Of a DNA stretch of 64,000 nt, positions 58,240 to 64,000 are shown piece after piece. A program made the position numbers and the translations under genes. Under the pieces are notes generated by a model that saw only the letters and a program-made list of their open reading frames with translations, was not told where the DNA came from and searched no databases. Position 1 is the first letter of the stretch. Each line of letters begins with the position of its first letter. Source of the stretch: Triticum aestivum (lineage: Eukaryota; Streptophyta; Magnoliopsida; Poales; Poaceae); NCBI RefSeq assembly GCF_018294505.1, contig NC_057800.1, positions 175,212,680-175,276,679 of the forward strand, read 5' to 3'.

Positions 58240-61200
58240 TTACATTGTGATGAATCGAACAGCCATAGAGTTCTGGTGTTGATCATGTTTTGCTCGCGGA
58301 AGAGGTTTAGTCAATGGATCTGCGACATTCAGATCCGTATGCACTTTGCAAATTTCTATGTCTCCACCTTGAACATTTTCACGAATGGAGTTGAAGCGAT
58401 GCTTGATGTGCCTGGTCTTCTTGTGAAACTTGGGCTCCTTGGCAAGTGCAATAGCTCCAGTGTTGTCACAGAAGAGTTTGATCGGCCCCGACGCATTGGG
58501 TATGACTCCTAGGTCGGTGATGAACTCCTTCACCCAAATTGCTTCATGCGCTGCCTCCGAGACTGCCATGTACTCCGCTTCACATGTAGATCCCGCCACG
58601 ACGCTCTGCTTGCAGCTGCACCAGCTTACTGCTCCACCATTCAACATATACACGTATCCGGTTTGTGACTAAGAGTCATCCAGATCTGTGTCGAAGCTAG
58701 CGTCGACGTAACCCCTTACGACGAGCTCTTCGTCACCTCCATAAACGAGAAACATGTCCTTAGTCCTTCACAGGTACTTCAGGATATTCTTGACCGCTGT
58801 CCAGTGTTCCTTGCCGGGATTACTTTGGTACCCTCCTACCAAACTTACGGCAAGGTTTACATCAGGTCTGGTACACAGCATGGCATACATAATAGACCCT
58901 ATGGCTGAGGCATAGGGGATGACACTCATCTCTTCTATATCTTCTGCCGTGGTCGGACATTGAGCTGAGCTCAATTTCACACCTTGCAACACAGGCAAGA
59001 ACCCCTTCTTAGACTGATCCATATTGAACTTCTTCAATATCTTATCAAGGTATGTGCTTTTTCAAAGACCTATGAGGCGTCTTGATCTATCTCTATAGAT
59101 CTTGATGCCTAATATATAAGCAGCTTCTGCAAGGTCCTTCATTGAAAAACTCTTATTCAAGTAGGCCTTAATGCTGTCCAAAAGTTCTACATCATTTCCC
59201 ATCAAAAGTATGTCATCTACATATAATATGAGAAATGCTACAGAGCTCCCACTCACTTTCTTGTAAACGTAGGCTTCTCCATAAGTCTGCATAAACCCAA
59301 ACGCTTTGATCGTCTCATCAAAGCGAATGTTCCAACTCCGAGATGCTTGCACCAGCCCATAAATGGATCGCTGGAGCTTGCATACCTTGTTAGCATTCTT
59401 AGGGTCGACAAAACCTTCCGGCTGCATCATATACAGTTCTTCCTTAAGATAACCGTTAAGGAATGCCGTTTTAACTTCCATTTGCCATATCTCATAATCA
59501 TAGTATGCGGCAATTGCTAACATGATTCGGACGGACTTCAGCTTCGCCACGGGAGAGAAAGTCTCATCGTAGTCAACCCCTTGAACTTGCCGATAACCCT
59601 TAGCGACAAGTCGAGCTTTATAGATGGTAACATTACCATCCGCGTCCGTCTTCTTCTTAAAGATCCATTTGTTTCTATCGCTCGCTGATCATCGGGCAAG
59701 TCTGTCAAAGTCCATACTTTGTTTTCATACATGGATCCTATCTCGGATTGCATGGCTTCAAGCCATTTGTTGGAATCTGGGCCCGCCATCGCTTCTTCAT
59801 AGTTCGAAGGTTCACCGTTGTCTAAAAACATGATTTCCAGGACAGGGTTGCCATACCACTCTGGTGTGGAACGTGTCCTTGTGGACCTATGAAGTTCTGT
59901 AGCAACTTGATTCGAAGTACCTTGATCATCATCATTAATTTCCTCTCCAGTGGATGTAGGCACCACAGGAACATTTTCCTGAGCTACACTACTTTCTGGT
60001 TCAAGAGGTAGTACTTCATCGAGTTCTACTTTCCTCCCACTTACTCCTTTCGAGAGAAACTCTTTTTCCAGAAAGGATCCGTTCTTGGCAACAAAGATCT
60101 TGCCTTCGGATCTAAGGTAGAAGGTATACCCAATGGTTTCCTTAGGGTATCCTATGAAGATGCATTTTTCCGACTTGGGTTCGAGATTTTCAGGTTGAAG
60201 TTTCTTGACATAAGCATCGCATCCCCAAACTTTTAGAAACAACAGCTTAGGTTTCTTCCCAAACCATAATTCATACGGTGTCGTCTCAACGGATTTAGAC
60301 GGTGCTCTATTTAAAGTGAATGTAGCTGTCTCTAAAGCGTATCCCTAAAATGATAGCGGTAAATCAGTAAGAGACATCATAGATCGCACCATATCCAATA
60401 GACTGTGATTATGACGTTTGGACACACCGTTACGTTGAGGTGTTCCAGGCGGCGTGAGTTGTGAAACGATTCCACATTTCCTTAAGTGTGTGCCAAATTC
60501 GTGACTTAAAAATTCTCCTCCACGATCTGATCGTAAGAACTTTATTTTTTGGTCACGTTGTTTCTCTACCTCATTCTGAAATTCTTTGAACTTTTCAAAG
60601 GTCTCAGACTTGTGTTTCATCAAGTAGACATACCCATATCTACTCAAGTCATCAGTAAGAATGAGAACATAATGATATCCTACGCGAGCCTCAACACTCA
60701 TTGGACCGCACACATCAGTATGTATGATTTCCAATAAGTTGGTTGCTCGCTCCATTGTTCCGGAGAACGGAGTCTTGGTCATTTTGCCCATGAGGCATGG
60801 TTCGCATGTGTCAAATGATTCATAATCGAGAGACTCTAAAAGTCCATCAGCATGGAGCTTCTTCATGCGCTTGACACCAATGTGACCAAGGCGGCAGTGC
60901 CACAAGTATGTGGGACTATCGTTATCAACTTTACATCTTTTGGTATTCACACTATGAATATGTGTAACATCACGTTCGAGATTCATTAAGAATAAACCAT
61001 TGACCATCGGAGCATGACCATAAAACATATCTCTCATATAAATAGAACAACCATTATTCTCGGATTTAAATGAGTAGCCATCTCGAATTAAACGAGATCC
61101 TGATACAATGTTCATGCTCAAACTTGGCACTAAATAACAATTATTGAGGTTTAAAACTAATCCCGTAGGTAAATGTAGAGGTAGCGTGCCGACGGCGATC

Positions 61201-62219
61201 ACATCGACCTTGGAACCATTCCCGACGCGCATCGTCACCTCGTCCTTCGCCAGTCTCCGCTTATTCCGCAGCTCCTGCTTTGAGTTACAAATATGAGCAA
61301 CGGCACCGGTATCAAATACCCAGGAGCTACTACGAGCACTGGTAAGGTACACATCAATTACATGTATATCACATATACCTTTAGTGTTGCCAGCCTTCTT
61401 GTCTGCTAAGTATTTGGGGCAGTTCCGCTTCGAGTGACCCTTCCCTTTGCAATAAAAGCACTCAGTCTCAGGCTTGGGTCCATTCTTTGACTTCTTCCCG
61501 GCAACTGGCTTACCGGGCGCAACAACATCCTTGCCGTCCTTCTTGAAGTTCTTCTTACCCTTGCCTTTCTTGAACTTGGTGGTTTTATTGACCATCAGCA
61601 CTTGATGTTCCTTTTTGATTTCTACCTCCGCTGATTTCAGCATTGAAAATACTTCAGGAATGGTCTTTTCCATCCCCTGCATATTGTAGTTCATCACAAA
61701 GCTCTTGTAGCTAGGTGGGAGCGACTGAAGGATTCTATCAATGACCGCCTCGTCTGGGAGGTTAATGTCCAGCTAGGACAAGCGGTTGTGCAACCCAGAC
61801 ATCTTGAGTATGTGCTCACTGACAGAACTATTTTCCTCCATCTTACAGCTGTAGAACTTGTCGGAGACTTCATATCTCTCGACCCGGGCATGAGCTTGGA
61901 AAACCATTTTCAGCTCTTCGAACATCTCATATGCTCTGTGTTGCTCAAAACGCTTTTGGAGCCCCGGTTCTAAGCTGTAAAGCATGCCGCACTGAACGAG
62001 GGAGTAATCATCAGCACGCTGCTGCCAAGCATTCATAACATCTTGGTTCTCTGGGATGGGTGCTTCACCTAGCGGTGCTTCTAGGACATATTGTTTCCTA
62101 GCAGCTATGAGGATGATGCTCAGGTTCCGGACCCAGTCCGTATAGTTGCTGCCATCATCTTTCAGCTTGGTTTTCTCTAGGAACGCATTGAAGTTCATGT
62201 TGACATTAGCGTGGGCCAT
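58240..62219 (-). pseudogene. Copia gag-pol polyprotein, broken by stops and one frameshift
   Basis: The ATG at 62219 starts gag (MAHANVNMNFNAFLEKTKL). A CCHC knuckle CFYCKGKGHSKRNC is at 61460-61419 and the protease DTG near 61310. The pre-integrase HCRLGH zone is near 60890. Integrase Asp residues are in HTDVCGP and LRSDRGGE. RT has YVDD at 59223-59212, and RNase H has CEAEYMAV and LFCDNTGA. Breaks: TAG at 61773-61775, TAG at 60345-60347, a one-base loss near 59672, TGA at 59062-59064, TGA at 58768-58770, TAG at 58669-58671. The residue at 60417-60419, where copia integrases carry the catalytic Glu, is Lys. It is much better preserved than the copy at 11548-15300 but not functional. Confidence 0.92.
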
Positions 62220-63494
62220 TTGATCTACAAGACATATTGCAAAGTTTATTTAGACTAAGTTCATGATAATTGAGTTCATCTAATCAAATTACACAATGAA
62301 CTCCCACTCAGATTAGACATCCCTCTAGTCATCTAAGTGAAACATGATCCGACTCGACTAGGCCGTGTCCGATCATCACGTGAGACGGACTAGTCATCAT
62401 CGGTGAACATCTCCATGTTGATCGTATCTTTCATACGACTCATGTTCGACCTTTCGGTCTCTTGTGTTCCGAGGCCATGTCTGTACATGCTAGGCTCGTC
62501 AAGTTAACCTAAGTGTTTGCATGTGTAAATCTGTCTTACACTCATTGTATGTGAACGTTGGAATCTATCACACCCGATCATCACGTGGTGCTTCGAAACA
62601 ACGAAGTGTCGCAACGGTGCACAGTTAGGGGGAACACTTTCTTGAAATTATTATGAGGGATCATCTTATTTACTACCGTCGTTCTAAGTAAACAAGATGC
62701 AAAAACATGATAAACATCACATGCAATCAAATAATAGTGACATGATATGGCCAATATCATATAGCTCCTTCGATCTCCATCTTGGGGCTCCATGATCATC
62801 TTGTCATGGGCATGACACCATGATCTCCATCATCATGATCTCCATCATCGTGTATCCATGAAGTTGCTTGCCAACTATTACTTCTACTACTATGGCTAAC
62901 ACGTTTAGCAATAAAGTAAAGTAATTTACATGGCGTTTCTCAATGACACGCAGGTCATACAAAAAATAAAGACAACTCCTATGGCTCCTACCGGTTGTCA
63001 TACTCATCGACATGCAAGTCGTGATTCCTATTACAAGAACATGATCTCATACATCACATATATATCATTCATCACAACTTTGGCCATATCACATCACAAA
63101 AACACTTGCTACAAAAACAAGTTAGACGTCCTCTAATTGTTGTTGCAAGTTTTACGTGGCTGCAATAGGGTTCTAGCAAGAACGTTTTCTTACCTACGTA
63201 AAAGCCACAACGTGATTTGCCAACTTCTATTTACCCTTCATAAGGACCCTTTTCGTCGAATCCGCTCCAACTAAAGTGGGAGAGACAGACACCCGCTAGC
63301 CACCTTATGCAACTAGTGCATGTCAGTCGGTGGAACCGGTCTCATGTAAGTGTACGTGTAAGGTTGGTCCGGGTCGCTTCATCCCACAATACCACTGAAG
63401 CAAAATAAGACTAGTAACGGCAAGAAAGTTGACAACATCTACGCCCACAACAAATTGTGTTCTACTCGTGCAAAGAGAACTACGCATAGACCTA
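62220..63494 (-). other. Untranslated leader of the minus-strand copia element
   Basis: Non-coding leader between gag and the primer site, colinear with 10307-11547 of the Angela-type element. Short open frames here are not supported. Confidence 0.7.
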
Positions 63495-63506
63495 GCTCTG
63501 ATACCA
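63495..63506 (-). other. Primer-binding site of the minus-strand copia element
   Basis: The minus strand reads TGGTATCAGAGC, starting one base inside the 5' LTR border at 63508. This is the standard initiator-Met tRNA primer site of the family. Confidence 0.85.
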
Positions 63507-63507
63507 C

Positions 63508-64000
63508 TGTTGGGAAACGTTGCAGAAAATAAAAAAATTCTATAGTTTCACCAAGATCTATCTATGAGTTCATCTAGCAACGAGTGATCGGAGTGCATCT
63601 ACATACCTTTGTAGATCACGAGCGGAAGCGTTCAAGAGAACGTGGATGAGGGAGTCGTACTCGTCGTGATCCAAATCACCGGAGATCCTAGCGCCGAACG
63701 GATGGCACCTCCGCGTTCAACACACGTACGGTCAGCGTGACGTCTCCTCCTTCTTGATCCAGCAAGGGGGAAGGAGAGGTTGATGAAGATCCAGCAGCAC
63801 GACGGCGTGGTGGTGGATGCAGTAGTCACCGCAGCAGGGCTTCGCCGAGCTCTACGGAGAGGGAGAGGTGTAGCAGGGGAGAGGGAGGCGCCAAGCATCA
63901 AGGTGTGGCTGCCCTCCCTCCCCCCTTTATATAGGCCCCCTGGGGGGCGCCGGCCCTTGGAGATGGATCTCCCAAGGGGGCGGCGGCCAGGGGGTGGAGT
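63508..64000 (-). repeat. 5' LTR of the minus-strand copia element, partial
   Basis: The first 493 bases match 56502-57000 of the other LTR with scattered differences. TATA complement at 63926-63935. The remaining 1.2 kb lies beyond the window. Confidence 0.9.

Larger units (their letters stand above)
56502..64000 (-). mobile_element. BARE/Angela-type Ty1-copia element, minus orientation, cut by the right window edge
   Basis: The 3' LTR is 56502-58207. The 5' LTR begins at 63508 and leaves the window. Between them lie, in minus-strand order, primer site, leader, gag, protease, integrase, RT, RNase H and polypurine tract, the canonical copia order. The left flank AAAAC (56497-56501) should be the target duplication, but the other copy is outside the window. 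The polyprotein carries five in-frame stops and one frameshift. Confidence 0.92.

Overview
This is nuclear DNA from a large-genome grass, most probably a Triticeae species (wheat, barley or Aegilops). The evidence is two copia elements with Angela/BARE/WIS-type LTRs, solo LTRs of other families, a CACTA element rich in subterminal repeats, Stowaway and Tourist-like MITEs, and a fragment of plastid ycf4 of grass type. Transposable elements account for roughly 80% of the window. The only convincing host protein gene is a truncated F-box gene at the left edge. No rRNA, tRNA, CRISPR array or prokaryotic operon was seen. Family names such as Angela, BARE and Athila-like come from memory of Triticeae repeats. 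Element borders and target-site duplications (TSDs) were read directly from the bases.

Layout: 1-510 is the 5' part of an F-box gene on the minus strand with a TATA box just upstream. 2076-4728 is a small LTR element with 180-bp LTRs and no gag-pol. 5857-5979 is a Stowaway MITE. 6311-6650 is nuclear plastid DNA carrying the end of ycf4. 8557-17189 is a complete plus-strand Angela-type copia element with TSD CTATC and a wrecked gag-pol. 17263-26818 is a damaged minus-strand LTR element without recognisable coding (Athila-like LTRs), interrupted by a 4.6-kb solo LTR at 21228-25859 with TSD ATATC. 26819-about 47.5 kb is a CACTA transposon with only its left end found. It holds a solo LTR (30795-47122, TSD CAGCT), which holds a non-autonomous element with 4.2-kb LTRs (31776-45523, TSD ACCCA), which holds an Angela-type solo LTR (40401-42133, TSD CTTCT).

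47510-47790 is a Tourist-like MITE. 48-55.5 kb is a locally duplicated, gene-like region on the minus strand. It has copia protease fragments, a repeated motif reading FSGTAQN, and two paralogous GC-rich first-exon candidates. One of these is split by a solo LTR at 51433-53098 (TSD CAAGG). 56502-64000 is a minus-strand BARE/Angela-type element whose gag-pol has five stops and one frameshift. It runs off the right edge inside its 5' LTR.

The elements do not work together as a pathway; they record successive insertion, recombination to solo LTRs, and decay. The points most worth a second look are the five-layer nest, the Angela copy whose LTRs are almost identical although its polyprotein is ruined, the purine-rich repeat body of the 4.2-kb-LTR element, and the unrecognised duplicated exon family at 48-55.5 kb.
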